In this document: positions 26,569-35,446 of the stretch, one piece after another
Layout: the number at the start of each line of letters is the position of its first letter
Numbering within the stretch: the stretch's first letter is position 1
Assembly (NCBI RefSeq): GCF_024723325.1
Contig: NZ_JANQCH010000003.1
Coordinates: forward strand, 1-41,927
Origin: Agrococcus sp. HG114
Lineage (GTDB): Bacteria > Actinomycetota > Actinomycetes > Actinomycetales > Microbacteriaceae
DNA length: 41,927 nt
Direction of reading: 5' to 3'
Notes under the pieces: generated by a model
Seen by the model: only the letters and a program-made list of their open reading frames with translations
Told to the model about the DNA's origin: nothing
The model's database searches: none
Position numbers and translations under genes: made by a program

Positions 26569-26611
26569 TGCGTCTCCTGTTCGATGGGCGATGCGTGGGG
26601 AACAACCGATT

Positions 26612-27001
26612 CTAGGTGGCGCCCATTCCCGGCCGATCGGGCTCGCCCAGCACCGTCAGCAGGTCGCCGGTCGCGGCGTCGACGACGAGGAGGCCTGTCG
26701 CGGGCCACTCGGGCGTGCGCCGGACGACCGGGTGCGGCACCCGAGCGCGCGTGCGGCGGTCCCAGGAGTCGACGAGCTGGGCCGTGTCGGCGTCGACGAT
26801 GAGCACGGCCGGATGCGCGTGGGCGAGCGAGGAGGACGCGTCGGAGGACCACCACCCCTCGACCGCGAGCGGCCGAGCGGGCGCCTCGAGCTCGTGCTGG
26901 TGCTTGCGCTCGCGGACGAGCGAGGCGCCGACGATGGCGCCGGTGCCCGCGAGCACGCCGGCCAGGATGGGCGCGGCGAGTCGGATGAGCGCGCGTGCCA
27001 T
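26612..27001 (-). CDS. small membrane-anchored protein of unknown function
   Basis: The 129-residue product has one N-terminal membrane segment (about residues 7-28, AAPILAGVLAGTGAIVGASLV) followed by a charged stretch RERKHQHELE and a mostly hydrophilic remainder. Two similar short stretches occur, AVLIVDADTAQLVDSW and GLLVVDAATGDLLTVLG, each a VDA-beta-hairpin-like unit, suggesting a small repeat fold resembling one or two beta-propeller blades. I do not recognise the family. An AGGGGGA ribosome binding site precedes the ATG. It lies between murJ and trxB on the same strand, where mycobacteria have sigma/anti-sigma genes, but no such features are visible. Confidence 0.7.
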   Translation of the reverse strand: MARALIRLAAPILAGVLAGTGAIVGASLVRERKHQHELEAPARPLAVEGWWSSDASSSLAHAHPAVLIVDADTAQLVDSWDRRTRARVPHPVVRRTPEWPATGLLVVDAATGDLLTVLGEPDRPGMGAT

Positions 27002-27091
27002 GGTTCCCCCTGCTCTGGCGCGGCCAGCGCCGGCGCCGTTCGCGGCTGATGCTAGCCGCGGCAGGTCTGCGATCGCCGAGAGGCGGGGGCG

Positions 27092-28732
27092 TCAGGCGTC
27101 CGCCGCGCCGCGGCCGCGCCGGAACTTCGCGAGCACGAGGTCGACCGTCGTGCGGAAGTCGGGGTTGCGCGTGACGTACAGCAGGCCGAAGTAGACGACG
27201 CCCATGACGGCGCCCGCGGCGACGCACGTGATCGTCGCGCCCGCGATGTTCCTCGTGCCGAAGCCGCCCGGCTCGTAGCCGCCGAGGGCGAGCACGACCG
27301 CGGCGCCGGCCGCCGCCGCGAGCAGCCCGTAGCCGAGGTACTGCACGTGCCGCAGCGCGATGACCTTGAACCCGAACTGGCCGATGCGACGCCGGACGAG
27401 CACGAGCCAGACCGCGCACGAGATGAGGTTGGCGATCGAGACCGCGAGCGCGGTGCCCGCGATCACCCACGAGGCGGGCAGCGTCGACGCCCACCACAGC
27501 AGGCCGAAGGTGATGAACATCCCCACGCACGCGTAGAGGAACGCGGTGCGGGTGTCGCCGAGGGCGAAGAACACGCGCTGCAGCACGTACTCGGCGCTGA
27601 ACGCCACGAGGCACATCAGGAACGCCCAGATCGTGAAGGGCATCGCGAGCGTCGGGTCGAAGCCGCCCTCGAGGAGCCGCGAGAAGGGCACCGCGATGAC
27701 GGCGAGCACGAGCGCGGAGATGGTGGTGAGCATGCCGACGGAGCGCAGGGCGCTCGAGAGGTCCTGGCGGATGCCCGGGAGGTCGTCGCGCGCGGCATGG
27801 TGCGACATGCGGGTGAAGAAGGCGATCGCGATCGACACCGCGATGATCGAGTGGGGGAGCGAGAAGACGTACCAGGAGTTCTGCATCGTCGCGATGTTCG
27901 CGCCCTCGCCGAGCGACGCGACGCGCGACTGCACGATGCCCTTGATCTGGCCGATGATCACGATGCCGAACAGCCACGTGGCCGCGCGGCCGGTCGCGCC
28001 GAGGCCCACCCCGCGCCATCCGAAGTCGAGGCGGAACTTGAGCCCGGTCTTCCGGAAGAACAGCACGAGCACGAGCGCCTGCACGGCGACGCCGCCCGTG
28101 GTGACGAGCCCGAGGAGCGAGATCCGGTCGGCGTCCCAGACCGAGATGTCCTCGTTCACCTGATCCGTGCCGAACAGCAGGATGAACAGGCCCAGACCCG
28201 CGATGGAGACCACGTTGTTGACCACCGGCGCCCAGGTGTAGGGCCCGAACTGGCTGCGCGCGTTGTAGATCTCGCCGAGCAGCGTGTAGATCGCGTAGAA
28301 GAGGATCTGCGGCATGCACCAGTAGGCGAGCGCGACCGCGAGCGCCATCTGCTCGGCCGAGAAGCCGCGTCCGTCGGCGCCGGCGGAGATGGCGTAGACG
28401 TCCACCAGCAGCGGCGCGGCGATCGTCGCGACGATCGTCAGCAGCAGGAAGACGGTGCCGCCGAGCGTGACGATCTTCGACACGTACGACTCGCCGCCGT
28501 CGGACGACTTCGACGCCTTGACGATCTGGGGCACGAGCACGGCGCTCATGACGCCGCCCGCCACGAGGGCGTAGACGTTGTTCGGCAGCTGGTTCGCCAT
28601 GCCGAACGCCTCGGCGACGAGAGAGCCCGACTGGCCGATCGCGACGGCGAGCAGCACCATCTTCACGAAGCCGAGCACGCGCGAGACCATCGTCCCCGCC
28701 GCGATGATCGCGCTCGCCTTCCCTGTGCTCAC
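27092..28732 (-). CDS. murJ: lipid II flippase MurJ
   Basis: MurJ moves lipid II across the plasma membrane for peptidoglycan synthesis. The 546-residue product is a polytopic MOP-superfamily protein with about 14 membrane spans, the family start AAGTMVSRVLGFVKMVLLA, NVYALVAGGVMSAVLVPQ, and a short basic tail KFRRGRGAADA. It lacks the long cytoplasmic pseudokinase domain of mycobacterial MviN. The start is GTG at 28732, overlapping the DUF6049 stop (GTGA); a very long open frame upstream is a shadow of genes on either strand. Confidence 0.95.
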   Translation of the reverse strand: MSTGKASAIIAAGTMVSRVLGFVKMVLLAVAIGQSGSLVAEAFGMANQLPNNVYALVAGGVMSAVLVPQIVKASKSSDGGESYVSKIVTLGGTVFLLLTIVATIAAPLLVDVYAISAGADGRGFSAEQMALAVALAYWCMPQILFYAIYTLLGEIYNARSQFGPYTWAPVVNNVVSIAGLGLFILLFGTDQVNEDISVWDADRISLLGLVTTGGVAVQALVLVLFFRKTGLKFRLDFGWRGVGLGATGRAATWLFGIVIIGQIKGIVQSRVASLGEGANIATMQNSWYVFSLPHSIIAVSIAIAFFTRMSHHAARDDLPGIRQDLSSALRSVGMLTTISALVLAVIAVPFSRLLEGGFDPTLAMPFTIWAFLMCLVAFSAEYVLQRVFFALGDTRTAFLYACVGMFITFGLLWWASTLPASWVIAGTALAVSIANLISCAVWLVLVRRRIGQFGFKVIALRHVQYLGYGLLAAAAGAAVVLALGGYEPGGFGTRNIAGATITCVAAGAVMGVVYFGLLYVTRNPDFRTTVDLVLAKFRRGRGAADA

Positions 28733-30738
28733 TGCGCCTCCTCCGCGAGGTCCCGGTCGCCGGGGGCGTCGAGGTCGCCGTGTGCCTGACCGGTGCGGCG
28801 CTTGCGCACCGAGCGCCAGACGCCGAACACCAGCAGCAGCGCGATGGCGCTGCCGAGCACCCAGGCTACGGCGGTCTCGATCGTGGGCTGCGCGGTGACA
28901 CGCAGCGTCTGCACCTGCCCGAGCGGCACGCCGTCGGGGGTGTGGAGCTGCGCGATGAGCAGCACCGTGCCCGTGCCGACGATCTCGACCGGCACCTGCA
29001 CGCGCTGCTGGCTCCCGGGCGCGACCGTCACGCTCGTCGACCGCTGGGTCACGTTCACGAGCGCGTTCGACGCGCGCACCGACAGCACGACCTCCGCGGG
29101 CACGTCGAGCCGGTTGACGACGGTGATGGGCATCGGCACGCGCTCGCCGACGGCGTGGATCTCGCTGCCTCCGACGATCTCCACCGCGCTCCGCAGGTCG
29201 CTCAGGTCGCCGCCCAGGCTCGCGACCGCGGCCCTGTCGGCGTCCGAGACGCTCACCCCCGCATCCGGGAGCGCGACGAGCAGCGAGAGCCGCAGGGCCG
29301 CGACGAGGCTCGTGGGATCCCCGACGATGCTCGCGACGCGCGCGGCCTCGGCCTCCTGCGCGAGCGCCGTCTGCACGAGCTCGGCGCCGGCGGTGCGCTC
29401 GGGGTCGTCGACGGTGCGGAGCGCGGCCTCGCGCGGCTCGAGCGCGAGCGCTTCGTCGATGCCGACGGTCTCGACGAAGCGGGCCGCCGCGAGGTCGTCG
29501 AGCAGCTCGCGCGAGTCGCCGTGCGTCGTCGCCGGCAGCACTGCCGCGAGCGTGCGCGGGTCGCTCGGGCGCTCCCGCGTGATGGTGGCGAGCAGCGCGA
29601 GTGCCCCGGCGCGAGCGCGCGACGCCGCGATCTCGCCGTCGCCGGCCGACTCGCGCACGAGGGCCTGGAGCTCGGCGTCGGCGGCGAGCACGTCGACGTC
29701 GGCGACGGATGCGTGGGCGCTCGGCGTCCGCCCGCCGATCTCCTCCTCGAGGCTGCCGGTCGAGACCACGACCGTGCCGATCGTCGCGAGGGCGGCGAGG
29801 TCGGCCTCGTCGATCTCGGCGGCGGTCGCGTCGATCACCTGCTGGCGCGTGCCGATCGCGCCCGCGGACGCGGGCAGCGGCGGTGCTCCGCCGGCGCGCG
29901 GGATGCCGAGCGGCTCGATCGGGTAGCGCCCGGCGCGCACGATCGCGATCGGGTCGGCGTTCGAGTAGAGCAGCGGGTAGGTGCCCTGCTGGTCGGCGCG
30001 GTCGAGCCACGTCGTCGCGGAATCGGGCGCCTCGTCGCCGAGCGCGGCGGCGCTCGCGCCGATCGCCGGGTCGACGCCGATCGTCGCGCCGGCGGCGAGC
30101 GCCGCGCCGAGGGCGTCCGCGAGCGCGCCGCCCGGATCGGTGGCGGTGTCCAGCTGCGCGGCGGTGAGCAGGCCGTCGTCGCCCGTTGCGGCGTCGATGG
30201 GCGCGGCGAGCGCGAGGCGCGTCGGCTGGGCGTCGCCCGGCGCGTCGAGCACGACGACGCTCGTCGCCCCCGTGACGTCGTCGCCCGCGACCGCGAGGCC
30301 GTACGGGCCCCACGGCGCATCGTCGAGACCGAGCGCATCCGCCCCCACCTGCGCGGTGACGGTGACCTCGTCGAGCGCGGGCACCGCGGGCACCTCGACG
30401 GTCGCGACCACGCGGTTGGCCGCGATCGCGTCGCCGTCGAACCAGCGCGTGAGTCCGTAGCGGGTCGCGATGGGGGAGGTCGTGAGCAGCAGCTCGAGGG
30501 TCGTCGCCGGGGCGGCGGAGCCCGACGGGTTGTCGATCTCGATCTCGACGGCGAGCGGCTCTCCGGGGCTCAGCAGCGGGTCGACGGGCGCGACGGATGC
30601 GGTCGCCACCGGCTCGTCGACCGCCGTCGCGGCGGCCCGCTCGGCCGTGCCGATCGGGGCTGCGAGCAGTGCCGTCGCGACAGCCGCGACGGCACACGCT
30701 GACGCGCCCCGCCGCGCCAGGCGACCGGCCGACAGCAT
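28729..30738 (-). CDS. DUF6049 family exported protein
   Basis: The 669-residue product has a signal peptide (about residues 1-36, with a hydrophobic core ACAVAAVATALLAAPIG), a large acidic Ala/Asp-rich extracellular part, a late beta-rich domain resembling a CARDB/Ig-like fold (PMPITVVNRLDVPAEVVLSV), a single C-terminal membrane helix (AVAWVLGSAIALLLVFGVW) and a cytoplasmic tail RSVRKRR. Actinobacterial DUF6049 proteins are regularly encoded before murJ; the function is unknown. Translation is coupled to murJ by a 4-bp overlap. A TACACT hexamer ends 7 bases before the ATG, so the transcript may be leaderless or nearly so. Confidence 0.85.
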   Translation of the reverse strand: MLSAGRLARRGASACAVAAVATALLAAPIGTAERAAATAVDEPVATASVAPVDPLLSPGEPLAVEIEIDNPSGSAAPATTLELLLTTSPIATRYGLTRWFDGDAIAANRVVATVEVPAVPALDEVTVTAQVGADALGLDDAPWGPYGLAVAGDDVTGATSVVVLDAPGDAQPTRLALAAPIDAATGDDGLLTAAQLDTATDPGGALADALGAALAAGATIGVDPAIGASAAALGDEAPDSATTWLDRADQQGTYPLLYSNADPIAIVRAGRYPIEPLGIPRAGGAPPLPASAGAIGTRQQVIDATAAEIDEADLAALATIGTVVVSTGSLEEEIGGRTPSAHASVADVDVLAADAELQALVRESAGDGEIAASRARAGALALLATITRERPSDPRTLAAVLPATTHGDSRELLDDLAAARFVETVGIDEALALEPREAALRTVDDPERTAGAELVQTALAQEAEAARVASIVGDPTSLVAALRLSLLVALPDAGVSVSDADRAAVASLGGDLSDLRSAVEIVGGSEIHAVGERVPMPITVVNRLDVPAEVVLSVRASNALVNVTQRSTSVTVAPGSQQRVQVPVEIVGTGTVLLIAQLHTPDGVPLGQVQTLRVTAQPTIETAVAWVLGSAIALLLVFGVWRSVRKRRTGQAHGDLDAPGDRDLAEEAQ

Positions 30739-30794
30739 GCGCTCCAGTGTAGGGAACGCGCCCCGGCGCCCGGCCTGCGGCAGAATGGGCGGTC

Positions 30795-32255
30795 ATGACC
30801 GACATGGCCGAGGCGACCGCGCGCCTGCACGCGCTCGTCGCATCCGCGCCCACGAGCGACCTCGCAGCCGCATTCGCGGCCGCGGGCCACGAGCTCGCCC
30901 TCGTCGGCGGCCCCGTGCGCGACGCGTTCCTCGACCGCCCGGTCACCGACCTCGACTTCACGACGAGCGCGCGGCCTGACGAGATCCTCGCGCTCGTCGC
31001 GCCGCTCGCCGAGGCGACGTGGGACGTCGGGCGCGAGTTCGGCACGATCGCCGCCCGCATCGGCGGCGCCGACGTCGAGATCACGACGTACCGCGCCGAC
31101 CAGTACGACGGCGTCTCGCGCAAGCCCGCGGTCGCGTTCGGCGACTCGCTCGAGGACGACCTCGTGCGCCGCGACTTCACCGTGAACGCGATGGCGCTGC
31201 GGGTGACGCCCCCGCGCGGGGCGACGGGCGGGGCGGATGCGGCGCCGCAGCTCGTCGACGTCGGCGGCGGCCTCGAGCACCTGCTCGCGCGCACGATCGA
31301 CACACCGCAGGCGCCCGAGCGCTCCTTCGACGACGACCCGCTGCGGATGATGCGCGCCGCGCGCTTCGCCGCGCAGCTCGGCTTCGACGTCGCACCCCGG
31401 GTCGTGACCGCCATGACGGCGCTCGCCGAGCGCATCCGCGACATCTCCGCCGAGCGCGTGCGCGACGAGCTCTCGAAGCTGCTGCTCACCGACCGTCCCG
31501 TGCCCGGCGTGCGGCTGCTCACCGAGACGGGCATCCTCGACCGCGTGCTGCCCGAGGTGCCCGCGCTGCGCCTCGAGGCCGACGAGCACGCCCACCACAA
31601 GGACGTCTTCGAGCACTCGCTCACGGTGCTGCAGCAGGGCATCGACCTCGAGGCGTCGCGCAACCCGGATGCGGGGCCCGACCTGGTCTCGCGGCTCGCG
31701 GGCCTGCTCCACGACATCGGCAAGCCCGCGACGCGCCGCATCGAGGGCCGGACCGTCACCTTCCACCAGCACGACCTCGTCGGCGCGCGCATGGCGAAGC
31801 AGCGGCTGCGCGAGCTGCGGTTCGACAACGAGACGGTCAAGGCGGTCTCGCGCCTCGTCGAGCTGCACCTGCGCTTCTACGGCTACGGCGAGCAGGCGTG
31901 GACCGACTCGGCGGTGCGCCGGTACGTGCGGGACGCGGGCCCGCTGCTCGAGCGGCTCCACATCCTCACGCGCTCCGACGTCACGACCCGCAACCGGCGC
32001 AAGGCCGAGCGGCTCGACTTCGCGTACGACGACCTCGAGCGGCGCATCGCCGAGCTGCAGGAGCAGGAGGAGCTCGACGCCGTGCGCCCCGACCTCGACG
32101 GCAACCGCATCCAGGAGGTGCTCGGCATCCCGCCCGGGCGCGCGGTGGGGGAGGCGTACCGGATGCTGCTCGAGCAGCGCCTCGAGCACGGCCCGCTCGG
32201 CGAGGAGCGCGCCGAGCGGGTGCTGCGCGAGTGGTGGGCGGCCCGCGGCGCATAG
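30795..32255 (+). CDS. cca: CCA tRNA nucleotidyltransferase
   Basis: The enzyme adds or repairs the 3' CCA end of tRNAs. The 486-residue product is a class II nucleotidyltransferase: GGPVRDAFLDRPVTDLDFTT holds the glycine loop and the DxD metal pair, followed by RRDFTVNAMAL, the NTP-selecting DDPLRMMRAARFAAQLGF, and a C-terminal HD domain with HHKDVFEHSL and LLHDIGKPATR. Both tRNA genes in this window encode CCA, so for them the role is repair. It is divergent from the DUF6049 gene, with a 56-bp gap; no Shine-Dalgarno is visible and CAGAAT lies 8 bases before the ATG. Confidence 0.95.
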   Translation: MTDMAEATARLHALVASAPTSDLAAAFAAAGHELALVGGPVRDAFLDRPVTDLDFTTSARPDEILALVAPLAEATWDVGREFGTIAARIGGADVEITTYRADQYDGVSRKPAVAFGDSLEDDLVRRDFTVNAMALRVTPPRGATGGADAAPQLVDVGGGLEHLLARTIDTPQAPERSFDDDPLRMMRAARFAAQLGFDVAPRVVTAMTALAERIRDISAERVRDELSKLLLTDRPVPGVRLLTETGILDRVLPEVPALRLEADEHAHHKDVFEHSLTVLQQGIDLEASRNPDAGPDLVSRLAGLLHDIGKPATRRIEGRTVTFHQHDLVGARMAKQRLRELRFDNETVKAVSRLVELHLRFYGYGEQAWTDSAVRRYVRDAGPLLERLHILTRSDVTTRNRRKAERLDFAYDDLERRIAELQEQEELDAVRPDLDGNRIQEVLGIPPGRAVGEAYRMLLEQRLEHGPLGEERAERVLREWWAARGA

Positions 32256-32265
32256 CATCGCGCCT

Positions 32266-33597
32266 GTGGAGGATCCCGACGTCGCGATCGACGCGCGCCC
32301 GCTCGTGCCGCACGCCCCGTTCGAGCTCGTGCTGCGCGAGCCGGTGCCCGATGCGCTCGAGCGGGCGCTCGCCGCGCTCCGCGCGGAGGAGCTCCTCGGC
32401 ATCGTGTGGCACGACACGACCGAGGCGCGGCTCGGCGTGCTCGGCGGTGCCGTGCTGACGGATGCGACGGGCCTGGCGCTGCGGGCGATCGACCAGGGGT
32501 TCGTGCCCGGCCTCGCGCTCGGGACGATCGCCGCGCGGCTCTCCCGCGCGCTCGACGCCGCGGTGCAGCTCGTGCCGGTCTCTGCGTCGGGCGATGCCCT
32601 CGGCGAGCCCGCGACGTCGGTGCCCGCCGGCTTCGACCCGGAGGCCGCGATCGACGAGCGCACCGCGGTGCTGCTGCAGGAGTCGACGCGCGTCGCGGCG
32701 CTCGTGCGCCGCCCGCCCGACGTGGTGCGCGCGCGGCTGCCGGAGCTCGCGCTCGGCGCGGGCGGGCCGGTGGCGCTCGTGCCGGCCGGGGAGCGCTCGA
32801 TCGTCGTGTCGGAGGGCCCGAGCTTCCCGCAGTGGACGAGCGACCTGCGCCCCGTGGCGTCGCTCATCGAGCGCGACGACCGCGTCGAGCTGCTCGCGTG
32901 GCTCAAGCGGCCCATCGGCCGTCGGCGCGGGCTCGCCGAGCGCCTCGGGCCGCTCGAGGCCGACTGGGCGCTCGCGTGGGGATCGCGGCCCATCGGGATC
33001 CATCCGGACGACGCGCGGGAGCCGTGGACGCCTGAGGCGCTGCGCCGGCAGGAGGCGCTCCGCGTCCGGACGCCGATGGCGGTGCCCGGGGAGGCCGCTG
33101 CCGAGCTCGGCCTCTCGCCCGAGGCGTGCGCTGCGCTCGAGCGGCTCTGGCACGAGGACTTCCCGGTGGTCGATGCCACCCGGGTCGCCGAGGCGATCGG
33201 GGCGCCGCCGATGCTCGCGGAGCTCGCGAGCGGCAGGGTCGCCGCGTCCGACCTGCCGGCTGCGCTCGTGCGCGAGCCGGCCTCGGTCGCGCGCACGGTC
33301 GCCGCCTCGATGCGGCTCGCCGCCCGACCCACCGGCGCCGGGCCGTTCGCCCGCATGGAGCGGTGGTGGTTCGAGCGGCCCCGGCTCTCGATCGCCGCGG
33401 GCGCCGCGATGCTCGTCATCGCCGCCGCCGTGCTCGTCCTCGTGCAGCTCGCGCCCGGGGAGGTCGGCGCCGACGAGCGCGGACCGTGGCTCCACTACCT
33501 CTCGATGGCGCTCGTGGCGGTGAACGGCGTCGCGACCATCGCGACCGGCGTGCTGGGCCTTCGGGACGCATCCGAGCCCGGCCCGGACGGGGATTGA
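32266..33597 (+). CDS. unrecognised protein with two C-terminal membrane segments
   Basis: The 443-residue product begins at a GTG (32266) 10 bp after the cca stop. I do not recognise the family. The first 340 residues are Ala/Arg/Glu-rich and soluble, with PVPDALERALAALRAEELLGIVWHD near the start and clusters of Trp, Pro and Arg (PSFPQWTSDLRPVASL). Two membrane spans follow (about residues 370-395 and 415-437) separated by a short loop with an acidic patch. No Shine-Dalgarno precedes the GTG; a TAGCAT hexamer ends 7 bases upstream. The codon pattern (third-position GC) is that of its neighbours, which supports a real gene. Confidence 0.75.
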   Translation: MEDPDVAIDARPLVPHAPFELVLREPVPDALERALAALRAEELLGIVWHDTTEARLGVLGGAVLTDATGLALRAIDQGFVPGLALGTIAARLSRALDAAVQLVPVSASGDALGEPATSVPAGFDPEAAIDERTAVLLQESTRVAALVRRPPDVVRARLPELALGAGGPVALVPAGERSIVVSEGPSFPQWTSDLRPVASLIERDDRVELLAWLKRPIGRRRGLAERLGPLEADWALAWGSRPIGIHPDDAREPWTPEALRRQEALRVRTPMAVPGEAAAELGLSPEACAALERLWHEDFPVVDATRVAEAIGAPPMLAELASGRVAASDLPAALVREPASVARTVAASMRLAARPTGAGPFARMERWWFERPRLSIAAGAAMLVIAAAVLVLVQLAPGEVGADERGPWLHYLSMALVAVNGVATIATGVLGLRDASEPGPDGD

Positions 33598-33623
33598 GGC
33601 CCCGCCCTCCGCTGCGGTACAGT
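33594..33623 (+). promoter_or_regulatory. rpsF operon promoter
   Basis: TTGAGG, an 18-base spacer and TACAGT form a likely promoter that begins in the stop codon of the preceding gene. It gives a leader of roughly 85 bases before rpsF. Confidence 0.6.
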
Positions 33624-33632
33624 GGGCAGGTT

Positions 33633-33686
33633 GTGCGGGCTCTGCCCCGCACCATGCATACCCTCCTGCTGCAGACCGTCTGCAGC
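33633..33686 (+). promoter_or_regulatory. two hairpins in the rpsF leader
   Basis: GTGCGGG/CCCGCAC (33633-33652, 6-base loop) and GCTGCAGA/TCTGCAGC with a CCG loop (33668-33686) can form in the leader RNA, before the GGAGG ribosome binding site. The rpsF leader is a known site of autoregulation by the S6-S18 complex in several bacteria; whether this one works so is inferred. Confidence 0.5.
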
Positions 33687-33715
33687 CGTTCTAGTCCGAA
33701 GGAGGTGGGTGAAGC

Positions 33716-34078
33716 ATGCAGCAGTACGAGCTGATGGTGATTCTCGACCCGGAGGTGGACGAGCGCACTGTCGCCCCGTCGCTCGACAAGTTCCTCGGCG
33801 TCGTCCGCAACGACGGCGGCACGATCGACAAGGTCGACATCTGGGGCCGGCGCCGCCTGGCCTACGAGATCGACAAGCGCACCGAGGGCATCTACGCCGT
33901 CGTCAACTTCACGGCCGAGCCCGCGACGAGCGACGAGCTCGACCGCCAGCTGAAGCTGTCGGAGGCCGTCATGCGCACGAAGGTGCTCCGCGCCGACGTC
34001 GCCGTGACGCGCGCGGGCAAGGAGCCCGTCAAGCGCGAGTCGAAGCCCGAGGCAGCCGCAGAGGTCGAGGCCGAGTAG
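33716..34078 (+). CDS. rpsF: 30S ribosomal protein S6
   Basis: The 120-residue product has the S6 pattern [41 protein letters not shown] and [10 protein letters not shown], with an acidic Ala/Glu-rich tail. An excellent AAGGAGG ribosome binding site precedes the ATG. It heads the conserved rpsF-ssb-rpsR-rplI operon. Confidence 0.97.
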   Translation: MQQYELMVILDPEVDERTVAPSLDKFLGVVRNDGGTIDKVDIWGRRRLAYEIDKRTEGIYAVVNFTAEPATSDELDRQLKLSEAVMRTKVLRADVAVTRAGKEPVKRESKPEAAAEVEAE

Positions 34079-34080
34079 CC

Positions 34081-34611
34081 ATGGCCGGCGAGACGATCAT
34101 CACGGTCGTCGGCAACCTGACTGCCGACCCTGAGCTGCGGTACACGCAGAACGGCCTCGCGGTCGCGAACTTCACGATCGCGTCGACCCCCCGCACGTTC
34201 GACCGCCAGGCGAACGAGTGGAAGGACGGCGAGGCGCTGTTCCTGCGCGCGTCGGTGTGGCGCGAGTTCGCCGAGCACGTGTCGCAGAGCCTGCAGAAGG
34301 GCTCGCGCGTCATCGCGCAGGGCCGCCTGAAGCAGCGCTCGTTCGAGACGCAGCAGGGCGAGAAGCGCACGGTCATCGAGCTCGAGGTCGACGAGATCGG
34401 CCCCTCGCTCCGCTACGCGACCGCGCAGGTGACGCGCACGCAGGGCGGCGGCGCTGGCCGCAGCTCCGGCGGCCAGGTCGGCCACGGCGGCGGCTTCGGC
34501 CAGCCGCAGCAGGCGGACGAGCCGTGGGGCCAGCCGGCATCGCAGTCGCAGGGCGGCGGCGACGTCTGGGGCGCCCCGGGCACCTCCTACAACGACGAGA
34601 CCCCCTTCTAA
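34081..34611 (+). CDS. ssb: single-stranded DNA-binding protein
   Basis: SSB coats single-stranded DNA during replication and repair. The 176-residue product has the OB-fold (about residues 1-110: [45 protein letters not shown]), a Gly/Gln-rich flexible linker and a short acidic tip ending DETPF, the variant of the DDDIPF protein-interaction tail. It begins 2 bp after the rpsF stop. Confidence 0.97.
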   Translation: MAGETIITVVGNLTADPELRYTQNGLAVANFTIASTPRTFDRQANEWKDGEALFLRASVWREFAEHVSQSLQKGSRVIAQGRLKQRSFETQQGEKRTVIELEVDEIGPSLRYATAQVTRTQGGGAGRSSGGQVGHGGGFGQPQQADEPWGQPASQSQGGGDVWGAPGTSYNDETPF

Positions 34612-34670
34612 GGGCGCTCTCACCACGAAGCATCGACGGGACGGCAGTCCCGAGCACGAAAGAAGGACAC

Positions 34671-34928
34671 ATGGCTGGCAAGCCGCAGAACAACCGCAAG
34701 CCGCGCGGCGGCAAGGGCGGGAAGCCGCTCGCGCCCGCGAAGGCGATCAAGGTCGGCGTCATCGACTGGAAGGACGTCGCGACGCTCAAGAAGTTCATCT
34801 CGGAGCGCGGCAAGATCCGCGCCCGCCGCATCACGGGCGTCTCGGTGCAGGAGCAGCGCCTCATCGCCAAGGCGATCAAGAACGCTCGCGAGATGGCGCT
34901 CCTGCCCTACTCGGGCGCCGGACGCTGA
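34671..34928 (+). CDS. rpsR: 30S ribosomal protein S18, cysteine-free form
   Basis: The 85-residue product has the S18 core [51 protein letters not shown]. The positions that hold zinc-binding cysteines in C+ S18 proteins are occupied by other residues ([10 protein letters not shown]), so this is the zinc-independent form. A GAAGGAC ribosome binding site precedes the ATG. It follows ssb in the rpsF operon with a 59-bp gap. Confidence 0.96.
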   Translation: MAGKPQNNRKPRGGKGGKPLAPAKAIKVGVIDWKDVATLKKFISERGKIRARRITGVSVQEQRLIAKAIKNAREMALLPYSGAGR

Positions 34929-34940
34929 GGGGACTGACAC

Positions 34941-35393
34941 ATGGCAAAGCTCATTCTCACGAACGAGGTCTCCGGCCTCGGCTCCGCTGGTGACGTCGTC
35001 GAGGTCAAGAACGGGTTCGCCCGCAACTACCTCGTGCCCCAGGGCCTGGCCGTCGCGTGGTCGCGCGGTGGCGAGAAGCAGGTCGACCAGATCAAGGCCG
35101 CCCGCGCAGCCCGCGAGCACGCCACGATCGAGGAGGCGCAGGACCTCCGCGCCCGCCTCGAGGCGAACACGGTCACGCTGCAGGCGAAGGCCGGCTCCGA
35201 GGGCCGCCTGTTCGGCTCGATCCAGACGAAGGACATCGCGGACGCGGTCGAGGCGGCCGGCCACGGCACGATCGACAAGCGCGTCATCGAGATCCCCACG
35301 CCGATCCGCTCGGTGGGCGACCACCAGGCGACGGCTCGCCTGCGCGACGACATCGTCGCGACCATCACCCTCAAGGTGGTCGCCGCCAAGTAG
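34941..35393 (+). CDS. rplI: 50S ribosomal protein L9
   Basis: The 150-residue product has the L9 N-terminal domain ([36 protein letters not shown]), the long connecting helix and the C-terminal domain [16 protein letters not shown] with ending VTLKVVAAK-like. It is the last gene of the rpsF operon and is followed by a terminator. Confidence 0.97.
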   Translation: MAKLILTNEVSGLGSAGDVVEVKNGFARNYLVPQGLAVAWSRGGEKQVDQIKAARAAREHATIEEAQDLRARLEANTVTLQAKAGSEGRLFGSIQTKDIADAVEAAGHGTIDKRVIEIPTPIRSVGDHQATARLRDDIVATITLKVVAAK

Positions 35394-35409
35394 GCGCAGC
35401 GCACCCCGG

Positions 35410-35440
35410 ACGGCCCGCATCCTCCACGGATGCGGGCCGT
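35410..35440 (+). terminator. rplI terminator
   Basis: ACGGCCCGCATCC and GGATGCGGGCCGT form a perfect 13-bp stem with a 5-base loop, 16 bp after the rplI stop; a T/C-rich stretch follows. Confidence 0.9.
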
Positions 35441-35446
35441 TCCTCG

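Noticed and set aside
26612-28732. Sigma factor/anti-sigma genes expected near murJ and trxB as in mycobacteria
   Set aside because: No sigma-70 region or anti-sigma motif is present; the interval holds only a small unassigned membrane protein gene.
27092-31840. A 1582-codon open frame on the minus strand
   Set aside because: Only its last 547 codons (murJ) show a real protein. The rest lies across the DUF6049 and cca genes in other frames and is low-complexity Arg/Ala-rich, the usual shadow in GC-rich DNA.
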